Below the pieces are notes generated by a model. That model had not been told where the DNA came from. It saw only the letters and a list, made by a program, of their open reading frames with translations, and searched no databases. Below are positions 42,902 to 50,703 of a stretch of DNA of 64,000 bases, piece after piece. The translations under genes and the position numbers were made by a program. Within the stretch, counting starts at the first letter, position 1; each line of letters starts with the position of its first letter. Origin of the DNA: Halorussus lipolyticus (GTDB lineage Archaea > Halobacteriota > Halobacteria > Halobacteriales > Haladaptataceae); contig NZ_CP119804.1 of assembly GCF_029338375.1 (NCBI RefSeq), forward strand, positions 744,001-808,000, read 5' to 3'.

Positions 42902-44353
42902 ATGACCGCTGGCGGGTCGCGTCTACCGGGGACGCCCGACGACGAGGACGCCGACCCAATCGTCCTCCACGTGGACATGGACTGCTTCTACGCGGCCTGC
43001 GAGCGCCGCAGAGAACCGAAGCTGACTGGCGAACCGGTCGTGGTCGGAATGGGCTACGAGGAGGGCGCGACCCACGGCGCGGTCGCCACCGCGAGTTACG
43101 AGGCCCGCGAATACGGCGTCGATAGCGCCCAAGCCATCTCGACCGCGCTCGAACGCCTCCCCCGAAAAGCCGAGGTGGCGGAGGGCGAGGACGCCGCCGA
43201 CGCGGGCTACTACCGACCGGTGGACATGGACTACTACGAGGAGGTCAGTTCGGAGGTCAAAGAAATCCTCCACGACTCGGCCGACGTGGTGCGGGAGGTC
43301 AGCATCGACGAGGCCTACCTCGACGTGACCGACCGGACCGCGTGGGAGGTCGCCGAGGGGTTCGCCCGTCACGTCAAGAACCGCATCGACCGGGAGGTCG
43401 GCGTCACCGCCAGCGTCGGGGTCGCGCCCAACATGTCCACAGCGAAAATCGCCAGCGACTACGACAAGCCAGACGGTCTCGTGGTTGTCGAACCCGGTGA
43501 GGTCCGGGACTTCCTCGCGCCCCTCGACGTGGGCGAGATTCACGGCGTCGGCCCCGTCACGGCCCGCGAACTGCGCGGGATGGACATCGAAACAGCGGGG
43601 GACCTCGCCGAGGCCGACCGCGGGGTCCTCGAAGCGACCTTCGGCGAGCGCGGCGCGGAGATGCACCGCCGCGCCCGCGGCGACGACCAGCGCGAGGTCA
43701 CGCCCACCGGCCGGCCCAAGAGCCTCTCGCGCGAGTCGGCCTTCACCGAGGCCACCGACGACGACGAGGCCAAGCGCGACCAGATTCGGACGCTCGCCGA
43801 GGCGGTGGCCGACCGGGCGAGTCGGAAGGGCGCGCTCTACCAGACCATCGGCATCAAGGCCGTGACGCCGCCCTTCGACGTGAACACCCGCGCCAAGTCG
43901 CTTCCGGGGCCGGTAGACGAACCCGAACTGGTGACGGAAATCGGCCTCGACCTCCTCTCTGAGTTCGACGGCGAGGAGGTCCGGAAGGTCGGCGTCCGAG
44001 TCTCGAACCTCTCGTTCGCCGAAGGCGAGCAGGCCAGTCTCGGCGACGGGTGGGAGTCGGCAGAGAGCGCCGAGACAGACCCGGAAACCGGCGGTCCCGC
44101 GGACGACGACCAGCTATCGCTCGGCGCTGGATGGCCGAATTCGCCGGGTGAACCCGCGGACTCCGGCGGCTCCGAGGACGGAGCAACCGACCAGTCCGAC
44201 CCCGATGGCCAGTTGTCGCTCGGCCGGGAGTGGGACGCCGTGGACGAGGCCGCCGACGAGTTGGCCCTGAACGACGAGGACGAAAACGCGGACGCCGACC
44301 GCGCCGACGATTCCGGGTCCGAGGGACAGGTCTCACTCGGCGATTTCGGCTGA
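42902..44353 (+). CDS. dinB: DNA polymerase IV (Y family)
   Basis: 483 aa. Translesion polymerase. Catalytic acids D25 and D27 (VLHVDMDCFYAACERRREPK), and D136-E137 in SIDEAYLDVTD. The thumb's HhH region includes IHGVGPVTARELRGMDIET, and a little-finger domain follows. After about residue 375 the tail is acidic and contains four QxSLG motifs (QASLGDGW, QLSLGAGW, QLSLGREW and terminal QVSLGDFG), which resemble PCNA-interacting PIP boxes. One such box is normal for DinB; four is unusual. Confidence 0.95.
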   Translation: MTAGGSRLPGTPDDEDADPIVLHVDMDCFYAACERRREPKLTGEPVVVGMGYEEGATHGAVATASYEAREYGVDSAQAISTALERLPRKAEVAEGEDAADAGYYRPVDMDYYEEVSSEVKEILHDSADVVREVSIDEAYLDVTDRTAWEVAEGFARHVKNRIDREVGVTASVGVAPNMSTAKIASDYDKPDGLVVVEPGEVRDFLAPLDVGEIHGVGPVTARELRGMDIETAGDLAEADRGVLEATFGERGAEMHRRARGDDQREVTPTGRPKSLSRESAFTEATDDDEAKRDQIRTLAEAVADRASRKGALYQTIGIKAVTPPFDVNTRAKSLPGPVDEPELVTEIGLDLLSEFDGEEVRKVGVRVSNLSFAEGEQASLGDGWESAESAETDPETGGPADDDQLSLGAGWPNSPGEPADSGGSEDGATDQSDPDGQLSLGREWDAVDEAADELALNDEDENADADRADDSGSEGQVSLGDFG

Positions 44354-44439
44354 TTTCGGTCCGGGGCGTCCTCTCGAAATCGGCGAAACGTCGGTGCCCG
44401 ACAGTTTATGAGGGCCGGGTGAGAGGTTGCCCGCAAGGA

Positions 44440-46101
44440 ATGTCGCAGGAGACCATCGACGTGGCCGAAGTCAGCGCCGGGAAGGGCGGCACCGCTGGCG
44501 ACCCCGGCGACCCCGTGGAACTGCCCGTCGTGGAAGTGTTGACCGGCCGAGCGTTCATCACCGGCAAGTCCGGAAGCGGGAAGTCGAACACGATGAGCGT
44601 CGTGGCGGAAAAGCTCTTAGACGGCGGATACCCGGTAATGCTGGTGGACACAGATGGGGAGTACTACGGTCTCAAAGAGGAGTACGAACTTTTACACGCC
44701 GGGGCGGACGACGAGTGCGACATCCAAGTCAACCCCGAACACGCCGAGCGACTCGCTTCGCTCGCGTTGGAGGACAACGTGCCCATCATCCTCGACGTGT
44801 CGGGCTACCTGAACGAGGACGACGGCAAGGAACTCCTGACGGAAGTCGCGCGCCAACTGTTCGCCAAGGAGAAGAAACTCAAGAAGCCCTTCCTGATGGT
44901 GGTCGAGGAGGTCCACGAGTACATTCCCGAAGGCGGCGGAATGGACGAGTGCGGTCGGATGCTCATCAAAATCGGCAAGCGGGGCCGCAAGCACGGCCTC
45001 GGAATCGCGGGCATCAGCCAGCGCCCCGCAGATGTGAAGAAAGATTTCATCACCCAATGCGACTGGCTAGTGTGGCACAGACTCACGTGGAACAACGACA
45101 CCAAGGTCGTCGGGCGGATTTTGGGCCGGGAGTACGCCGACGCAATCGAGGACATGGGCGACGGCGAGGCCTTCCTGACGACCGACTGGTCCGAGGAGAC
45201 CCGCCGGGTCCAGTTCCACCGCAAGCAGACGTTCGACGCCGGGGCCACGCCGGGGTTGGACGACTTCGAGCGCCCGGACTTGAAGTCGGTCAGCGACGAC
45301 CTCGTTTCGGACCTCCGGGAAATAAGCGAGGAGGAGGCCCGCAGGGAGGACCGAATCGAGGAACTGAAACAGAAACTCCAGAAGAAAGACGAGCGAATCA
45401 CCGACCTCGAACGACAACTGGAGGAGGCCCGCGAGATGGAGGAGGTCGCCGACAAGTTCGCCAAGGCGATGCTCGACCAGTCGCGGAACCGGCGCGCGAA
45501 TCCCTACATCGACGCTGGCGGGGGCGGCGAGAGCGGCGGCCGAATCGTCCGAGACCAACCCGCCAGACAGGGGCCGGCAGGCGGCCCTGCCGGCGGTACT
45601 GCCGGCGAAAATCAGCAGGCCCAGCAGGCCCAACAGGCCGACCTCGGCGGGTTCGACCCCGAAGACGCCGGGCCGGGGATGAACCCCGAAGACGCCGAAT
45701 CGGGAACCGAGACCCGAGCGACCGATTCGGGGACCGAGACCGGAGGTGACGCCGAGGCCGAGCGCCGAGACGAGGAGCGCGGCCCCCTCGATGCCATCCG
45801 CGAGGAGTTAGACGCCCTCGAACCGGTCGAGCGCGGGATGCTGGCCTACTACCTCCGGGAGGGTCCCGCGAGTCCGGACGAGTCCCACGTCTCTGCTGGC
45901 GGCCCGGAGGACCGCCACCTCGCGTACAACCACAACCGGACGCTCCGCCAGCGCGGGTTCGTCCAGCACGCCGGGAGCGGGGAGTACGTCGCCGCCCTGC
46001 CGAGTCTGCTGGCGGCGCTGACCGACGGCGAGATGGACGACGAGACCCGCGAGGAGACCTTAGCGCAGGTGGCCGAGGAACTGCCGGACGTGGACGACTG
46101 A
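44440..46101 (+). CDS. HerA/DUF87-like ATP-binding protein
   Basis: 553 aa. Walker A GKSGSGKSNT at 42-51, Walker B LMVVEEVHEYIPEGGG, and the motif HGLGIAGISQRPADVKK with sensor and arginine positions typical of HerA/FtsK-type translocases. A coiled-coil follows (RIEELKQKLQKKDERITDLE). A Gln/Gly/Ala-rich linker leads to a winged-helix-like C-terminus (LDALEPVERGMLAYYLREGP). It probably acts on DNA, perhaps in repair or conflict systems; its nearest neighbour is dinB. ATG 44440 agrees with a TATA-like AGTTTATGA about 32 bases upstream. Confidence 0.88.
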   Translation: MSQETIDVAEVSAGKGGTAGDPGDPVELPVVEVLTGRAFITGKSGSGKSNTMSVVAEKLLDGGYPVMLVDTDGEYYGLKEEYELLHAGADDECDIQVNPEHAERLASLALEDNVPIILDVSGYLNEDDGKELLTEVARQLFAKEKKLKKPFLMVVEEVHEYIPEGGGMDECGRMLIKIGKRGRKHGLGIAGISQRPADVKKDFITQCDWLVWHRLTWNNDTKVVGRILGREYADAIEDMGDGEAFLTTDWSEETRRVQFHRKQTFDAGATPGLDDFERPDLKSVSDDLVSDLREISEEEARREDRIEELKQKLQKKDERITDLERQLEEAREMEEVADKFAKAMLDQSRNRRANPYIDAGGGGESGGRIVRDQPARQGPAGGPAGGTAGENQQAQQAQQADLGGFDPEDAGPGMNPEDAESGTETRATDSGTETGGDAEAERRDEERGPLDAIREELDALEPVERGMLAYYLREGPASPDESHVSAGGPEDRHLAYNHNRTLRQRGFVQHAGSGEYVAALPSLLAALTDGEMDDETREETLAQVAEELPDVDD

Positions 46102-46168
46102 CTCCCGAATTCGGACTGCTGGCGTCCGACGACGAGGCTTTTTACCCCGCCGAGGACAATCCTCGGAT

Positions 46169-46447
46169 ATGAACACGCTGGCCCGGACCGACGAAAACGC
46201 CGAGGACGAGTGGCAACTCCCCCAACACGCCTACGTCGTGGTCTACGACGAGCGCGAGACCGAACTGCTGACAATCTACGACTGCGGCGCGGCCCAGAAA
46301 CCGCCCTCTGCCCAAGTGCTGGGCAACCTCGTCCGCGTCAAGGCCGACCACGAGTTAGAGAACACCGTCACGGGCTACGTCGTCCGGATGCGCGAGAAAT
46401 CGACGCTCCGCAAGCAGGACGACGACCACTGGATTATCGAAGCCTGA
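46169..46447 (+). CDS. Small conserved-looking protein, unknown
   Basis: 92 aa, mostly beta: YVVVYDERETELLTIYDCGA, then GYVVRMREKSTLRKQDDDHW. TATA-like GGCTTTTTACC lies about 28 bases before the ATG, supporting a leaderless gene. I cannot name the family. Confidence 0.7.
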   Translation: MNTLARTDENAEDEWQLPQHAYVVVYDERETELLTIYDCGAAQKPPSAQVLGNLVRVKADHELENTVTGYVVRMREKSTLRKQDDDHWIIEA

Positions 46448-46509
46448 CACGGCAGTCTCAAAGAACGAAGGACAATTGCAAAACAACGAATTACAATTCT
46501 GGGGCGGGA

Positions 46510-47154
46510 TTACAACGGCGCGACCAGATTCTCCAACGCCTCCTTGGGGTCGTCTGCCTTCGCCACGCCGCTGGCCAGCAGGACGCCTTCAGCGCCCAAC
46601 TCTCGGGCCGAGGTCAGGTCCTCGCCGGTCGAGATGCCCGCGCCGCAGTAGACCGGCACGGAGTCGTCCACGTCCTCGGCGGCGGCCACGGCGTCGGTCA
46701 CGATGTCCGGGTCGGCCTTGCTGACCGGCGTGCCGGTGCCGATGAGTTCCGGGGGTTCGACCGCCACGGCGTCCGGACCGAGCGCGGCCACGGCACCGAT
46801 TTGGTCGGGGTTGTTGGCGCAGACGCAGGTTTCGAGACCCGCGCGCTCGGCCGCTTCGACCGCCGCGTCGATGTCGGCGAGTTTGAGTCTTCGCTCGGAG
46901 TGATTTATGAGGGTCCCGGTCGCGCCCGCCTCCGCTGTGGCCTCCGCGAGCGTCGAACCGGTGTGACTGCCGTGTTCGACCGGGCTGACGTGCTGTGCCC
47001 ACGTCTCGACGCCCGTCTCGGCCACGCGCTGGAGGTGCGCTGACTGGGGTGCGATTGCGATGCTCGCGCCGGTCTCCTCGCTGACCTCGCGGGCGGCGGT
47101 GGCGACTTCCACTGGGTCGCAGGGGTACGCCTTGAGATTGACGACGATTTCCAT
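46510..47154 (-). CDS. tpiA: Triosephosphate isomerase
   Basis: 214 aa, the shorter archaeal form. Interconverts dihydroxyacetone phosphate and glyceraldehyde 3-phosphate. Catalytic residues: K8 (VVNLKAYP), H85 (TLINHSERR) and E133 ([11 protein letters not shown]). The phosphate-binding GAGISTGED loop near the C-terminus is present. Single gene on the minus strand, downstream of aMBF1. Confidence 0.96.
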   Translation of the reverse strand: MEIVVNLKAYPCDPVEVATAAREVSEETGASIAIAPQSAHLQRVAETGVETWAQHVSPVEHGSHTGSTLAEATAEAGATGTLINHSERRLKLADIDAAVEAAERAGLETCVCANNPDQIGAVAALGPDAVAVEPPELIGTGTPVSKADPDIVTDAVAAAEDVDDSVPVYCGAGISTGEDLTSARELGAEGVLLASGVAKADDPKEALENLVAPL

Positions 47155-47280
47155 ACCTGAACCGACCGTCGGGCGCGACTAATAGGTTGCGAGAACGAAA
47201 GGGAGCGCGATTGTCGTGTCCTGTCTTCGATGGGGACGGTTCCGACGGAAAGGGTGGAGCGGGAGATCAGACTCATCCAC

Positions 47281-47319
47281 CCCGCGAAAGCTGTAGACTG
47301 GTCAGATAGCTTTCGCGGG
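47281..47319. terminator. Perfect 12-bp hairpin between aMBF1 and tpiA
   Basis: CCCGCGAAAGCT pairs perfectly with AGCTTTCGCGGG across a 15-base loop. It lies about 100 bases after the aMBF1 gene and 130 before tpiA. It could be a transcript end, an operator or a structured RNA; there is no T-tract. Confidence 0.45.
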
Positions 47320-47417
47320 TGTGAAATCAGTTCGGCACGCGCTACGCGACTCCTCGCGGAGCGCACCAGCGGTTGCACCGCGAGGGAGCGACTCCTCTCG
47401 CAACAAAAACCTCGTCT

Positions 47418-47942
47418 CTAGTCCTTGCGCTTGACCACGTCGCCGAGGGTGTACTCGCCGGTGGAACTGCCGCCGCTCCACTCCTCGTCGTCGCCGGACC
47501 CGCCGGTCGTTAGCGTGATGCCCAACTCGCTTTCGAGTTTCTTCTGCACTTCGTCGCTGGGAAGCACGTCGCCGCGTTCGAGTTTCCGGATGAGGCTAGC
47601 TTTCTCGTTGAGTTCGTTGGCGAGGTCCTCTTGGCTCATGCCGGTACTCTCGCGGGCGTTTCGGATACGGTCGTCGTAGTCCGGGGCGATTTCGTCCATA
47701 TCGTCGAACATGTCCGAGCGCCGCGATTGGGAGGAACTCGACGACGTACTGGACGACGACGAGGACGACGAACTACTCGACGAGGAGGTCGAGTACTTCG
47801 TGGAGGTCGAACTCGCATCGTCCTGCGTTTTGACCTCGGTCCCGAAGTCCGAACAGTTGTCGCAGACGTCCAACTCGGCTCCCTCGACCTTGATGGTCTT
47901 GGGGGAGCCAGTCTCGGCGCCACACATCTCACACTGAACCAT
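47418..47942 (-). CDS. Archaeal multiprotein bridging factor aMBF1
   Basis: 174 aa. An N-terminal zinc ribbon uses C4, C7, C27 and C30 (MVQCEMCG, DVCDNCSDFG). A linker with an uninterrupted run of 13 Ser plus further Ser/Thr spans about residues 45-75. The XRE-type helix-turn-helix follows (RNARESTGMSQEDLANELNE, KASLIRKLERGDVLP). aMBF1 binds the small ribosomal subunit or TBP. The ATG at 47942 gives the family start; the frame runs on to 47978 without support. Confidence 0.93.
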   Translation of the reverse strand: MVQCEMCGAETGSPKTIKVEGAELDVCDNCSDFGTEVKTQDDASSTSTKYSTSSSSSSSSSSSSSTSSSSSQSRRSDMFDDMDEIAPDYDDRIRNARESTGMSQEDLANELNEKASLIRKLERGDVLPSDEVQKKLESELGITLTTGGSGDDEEWSGGSSTGEYTLGDVVKRKD

Positions 47943-48021
47943 ACCGAGAGGTAGTCTGTCGCCGGTCTTAAATTCCACGCCGATGGCGGGACGAGTCGGA
48001 ACCGAAATCCCTGTCCGAGAG

Positions 48022-48273
48022 CTACGGCACGCGCTCGTCGCGCTGGTCGCGCAGGAACCCGAAGCCCTGCTTTACCTCCTCGCTTCGCTCGAAGTACTTC
48101 AGAATTCGCCTGCACTTCTCGCGCGAGAGGCGCGTCTCTCTACTCAACTCGAACAGGGAGTCTACCTCCTCGGCGGTTTCGAGGAACTCGTCCATCGTGA
48201 TGTGACTGTTCGCCGGCAGGATATCTTCCAAATCTACGTTGATGCCCGACTCGCCGGGTCTTTTGTCCGTCAT
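48022..48273 (-). CDS. Small helical protein with helix-turn-helix-like segment, unknown
   Basis: 83 aa. Segments DEFLETAEEVDSLFELSRET and RLSREKCRRILKYFERSEEV suggest a compact helical bundle, possibly DNA-binding. TATA-like CGTTTAGATACC lies on the minus strand near 48320-48331, giving a short leader. No family name recognised. Confidence 0.68.
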   Translation of the reverse strand: MTDKRPGESGINVDLEDILPANSHITMDEFLETAEEVDSLFELSRETRLSREKCRRILKYFERSEEVKQGFGFLRDQRDERVP

Positions 48274-48343
48274 GACACGTCGCTACCTCGGTTAGTTTCG
48301 TTTCTATCAGGGATGAAAAAGGTATCTAAACGGCGCGCAATTT

Positions 48344-48955
48344 TCACGACGATAGTTCGCGCCACGCGTAGTAGAATCGCTGGAGTGCGGTGAAGTGCCC
48401 GACAACCGCGAAGACGACCAGCAACCACCCGACGACCGTGAATCCGGCGAACGCGTCCGTCACGATTGCGGCAAGGACGCCCGTCACGCCGATGAGCGCG
48501 AGGCGGTCGGCCCGGCCCAGTAGGCCGCCGTACACCCGGTCCAGTCCGACGGCTTGGGCCTGCGTGCCCAAATACGAGGTCATCAGCACGCCCGTCACCG
48601 CCAGCAGGCCGAGCGCGTACTCGCCGATTCCGGCCGCCAGCCCCGAGATGACCACGATGTCGGCGTACCTGTCGAGTACGTGGTCCAGCAGGTCGCCGGC
48701 CTTCGAGTCGGTTCCCAACTCGCGGGCCAGCGCGCCGTCCAGCAGGTCGAGCCACCCGTTCAAAAAGACGAGGACCGACCCGGCGAGATACCAAATCGGC
48801 TCGTCGCTCCCGAGATAGAACGTCCCGCCGGCACCGCCCGCCAGCGCGAAGGCGACGACGCTAACCGCGTCGGGTGTCAGGCCGAGTCTGGTCGAGAGCG
48901 AGACGAACGGTTCGAGCGCCCGGTCGGCGACGTGTCGGAACTGGTCGAGCGTCAT
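48344..48955 (-). CDS. CDP-alcohol phosphatidyltransferase family protein
   Basis: 203 aa. The family motif DGxxARxxxxxxxxGxxxDxxxD is seen as LLDGALARELGTDSKAGDLL followed by DHVLDRYAD. Five or six membrane helices. It transfers a phosphoalcohol to CDP-archaeol to make polar lipid heads, for example archaetidylinositol phosphate or archaetidylglycerol phosphate; the exact product is undecided. Last gene of a tight operon, overlapping the kinase gene by 4 bases. Confidence 0.9.
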   Translation of the reverse strand: MTLDQFRHVADRALEPFVSLSTRLGLTPDAVSVVAFALAGGAGGTFYLGSDEPIWYLAGSVLVFLNGWLDLLDGALARELGTDSKAGDLLDHVLDRYADIVVISGLAAGIGEYALGLLAVTGVLMTSYLGTQAQAVGLDRVYGGLLGRADRLALIGVTGVLAAIVTDAFAGFTVVGWLLVVFAVVGHFTALQRFYYAWRELSS

Positions 48956-49488
48956 AGGTAGTTTATGTACGACACCTCGCCCGCACTCGGTTCGCGTTCG
49001 CCCGCCACGACCGCCGAAATCTCGGCGGCGACCTCTGGTGGCGTGCGGTCGGTCGTCTCGATTTCGTAGACGTTCTCGACGCCGTGTGTGTTGACCGCCT
49101 CAGAGAGAATCACGTCGAGGGCCTCGCTCTCGGCGTTCTCCGCGGCTTTGGCGTCGGGTTCGCCGCGCTCGGTGAGCCTGCGCTGTAGCTCCTCGGGGTG
49201 GCACCGCAGGACGATTACCTTGTCCACTCCCTCGTCCGCGGCGTCGTCCTCGTCTGCGCCGAGGTGGTGCGCGAGGTGCGACTCCACGAGGAGGCCGTCT
49301 TTGCCCTCCAACCGCTCGGCCACCGCGTCGAGGTCGGCGACGAGGCTGTCGCGCTCGTCGTCGCGCTCGGTCCAGAGGCCCTCGGATTCGATGAGGTCGT
49401 TGAGGTGGACGACCTCCAAATCGGTGTCTAACTGCTCGACCGCCGAGGTCTTGCCCGTGCCGGGCGTGCCCGTCACGACGACTCTCAC
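48952..49488 (-). CDS. Adenylate kinase family protein, Fap7/AK6-like
   Basis: 178 aa with a GTG start that overlaps the hisC stop by 4 bases. Walker A is VVVTGTPGTGKTSAVE (GTPGTGKT at 7-14). The LID and core region includes VIVLRCHPEELQRRLTERGE. Archaeal AK6/Fap7-type kinases have adenylate kinase activity and aid maturation of the small ribosomal subunit. The C-terminus (EVSYINYL) matches the Y-x-x-x-hydrophobic end of this group. Confidence 0.88.
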   Translation of the reverse strand: MRVVVTGTPGTGKTSAVEQLDTDLEVVHLNDLIESEGLWTERDDERDSLVADLDAVAERLEGKDGLLVESHLAHHLGADEDDAADEGVDKVIVLRCHPEELQRRLTERGEPDAKAAENAESEALDVILSEAVNTHGVENVYEIETTDRTPPEVAAEISAVVAGEREPSAGEVSYINYL

Positions 49489-50558
49489 GGCGACAGCACC
49501 TCGTTGAGTTCCGAGACCGCGCGCCGGGTCTCGTCTTTGGTTCCGCAAGTGATGCGGACGCACTCGGGCAGGCCGAACGACGAGCAGTCTCGGACGATTA
49601 CTCCTCGGCGCTGGAGTTCGTCGGCGACCGTCTCGGCGTCGCCGACCTCCGCGAGGACGAAGTTGCCGTGGCTCTCCCACGTCGGCGCGTCGAGGTGTTC
49701 GTACATGTACTCCCGTGCCCACTCGGCAGTCTCGACCGTCTTCTCGGCGTGGTCGTCGTCGTCCAGCGCAGAGAGGCCCGCCCGGCAGGCGATTTCGCTC
49801 GCGGCGAAGGGCGTGTTGACGCGGGCGTAGGCGTCGGCCCACTCCTCGGGGACGATGCCGTAGCCGAGTCGAACGCCCGCCAATCCGTAGACCTTCGAGA
49901 ATGTCCGGAGGACTGCGATGTCGTCTCGGTCTTCGAGAAGTTCGACTGCGCTCGGCGCGTCGGCGAACTCGCCGTAGGCCTCGTCTACCACGACGAGGGT
50001 GTGGTCGCCGGTTTCGTCGGCAATCTCCTTGATTGCGTCGAGGTCGAATCGCTTGCCGGTCGGGTTGTGGGGACTCGTCAGGTAGACGATTCGCTCGCCG
50101 TCGTAGTCGTCGAGGACCGTCTCGGCGGTCAACGCGAAGTCTTCCATCTTCGAGACGCGGTACTGTTCGACCTCGCCGTGGTGGAAGCGCGCGCTCATCC
50201 CGTAGTAGGCGAAGCCCGGTTCCGGCACGAGAACGGTGTCGCCGGGTTCGAGCGTGGCGCGAGCGAGGTAGTCCAGCACCCCGTCGCCGCCGTTGCCCAA
50301 CCAGACTTGGGCGGATTCGACGCCCCACTCGTCGGCCAGTTTCTCGGTGAGGTCGGCGTGGGAGGCCTTGGGGTAGGAGTTGGCCGACCCCGCGGCGTCC
50401 TCGATGGCCTCGACCGCGGCCGGACTGGGGCCGAAGGGGTTCTCGTTCGAGGCGAGTTTCACGAGGTCGTCGGGATTCAGTCCGAGTTCCCGAGCGACCT
50501 CCTCGATGCCTCGCCCGGCCTGATACACCGTGTGCGAGGAGAGGTCCCGTGGTTCCAT
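49485..50558 (-). CDS. hisC: Histidinol-phosphate aminotransferase
   Basis: 357 aa. PLP enzyme of histidine synthesis. Signatures: KLASNENPFGPSP near 34-46, TSPHNPTGKR, VVVDEAYGEFAD, and K222 in RTFSKVYGLAGVRLGYG. ATG 50558 is about 28 bases after the TATA-like CCTTAAGC at 50582-50589, so the gene is leaderless; the longer frame to 50723 is rejected. Heads the operon hisC, adenylate kinase, phosphatidyltransferase. Confidence 0.93.
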   Translation of the reverse strand: MEPRDLSSHTVYQAGRGIEEVARELGLNPDDLVKLASNENPFGPSPAAVEAIEDAAGSANSYPKASHADLTEKLADEWGVESAQVWLGNGGDGVLDYLARATLEPGDTVLVPEPGFAYYGMSARFHHGEVEQYRVSKMEDFALTAETVLDDYDGERIVYLTSPHNPTGKRFDLDAIKEIADETGDHTLVVVDEAYGEFADAPSAVELLEDRDDIAVLRTFSKVYGLAGVRLGYGIVPEEWADAYARVNTPFAASEIACRAGLSALDDDDHAEKTVETAEWAREYMYEHLDAPTWESHGNFVLAEVGDAETVADELQRRGVIVRDCSSFGLPECVRITCGTKDETRRAVSELNEVLSP

Positions 50559-50581
50559 GTGAGAGAGGTGTAGGCGACTCG

Positions 50582-50589
50582 CCTTAAGC
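50582..50589 (-). promoter_or_regulatory. TATA-like box of the hisC operon
   Basis: GCTTAAGG on the minus strand, centred 27-28 bases before the hisC ATG. Confidence 0.45.
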
Positions 50590-50671
50590 GTGCTCACCTC
50601 CGATAGCGCGGCCCGCGCCCCGACGCCGGCCGGAATTCTGTCAGACTCCGCCCAGTACACATAAGGAAAAT

Positions 50672-50695
50672 CCCGTGGCGTCTCCCCACGGGAGG
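50672..50695 (+). promoter_or_regulatory. Leader hairpin overlapping the ribosome-binding site of the Gln/His/Ser-rich gene
   Basis: CCCGTGG at 50672-50678 pairs with CCACGGG at 50686-50692 across a 7-base loop. The right arm includes the first two G of the Shine-Dalgarno GGAGG (50691-50695), which lies 8 bases before the ATG at 50704. The hairpin would partly hide the ribosome-binding site if both are on the transcript. Confidence 0.5.
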
Positions 50696-50703
50696 ACCTG
50701 ATT

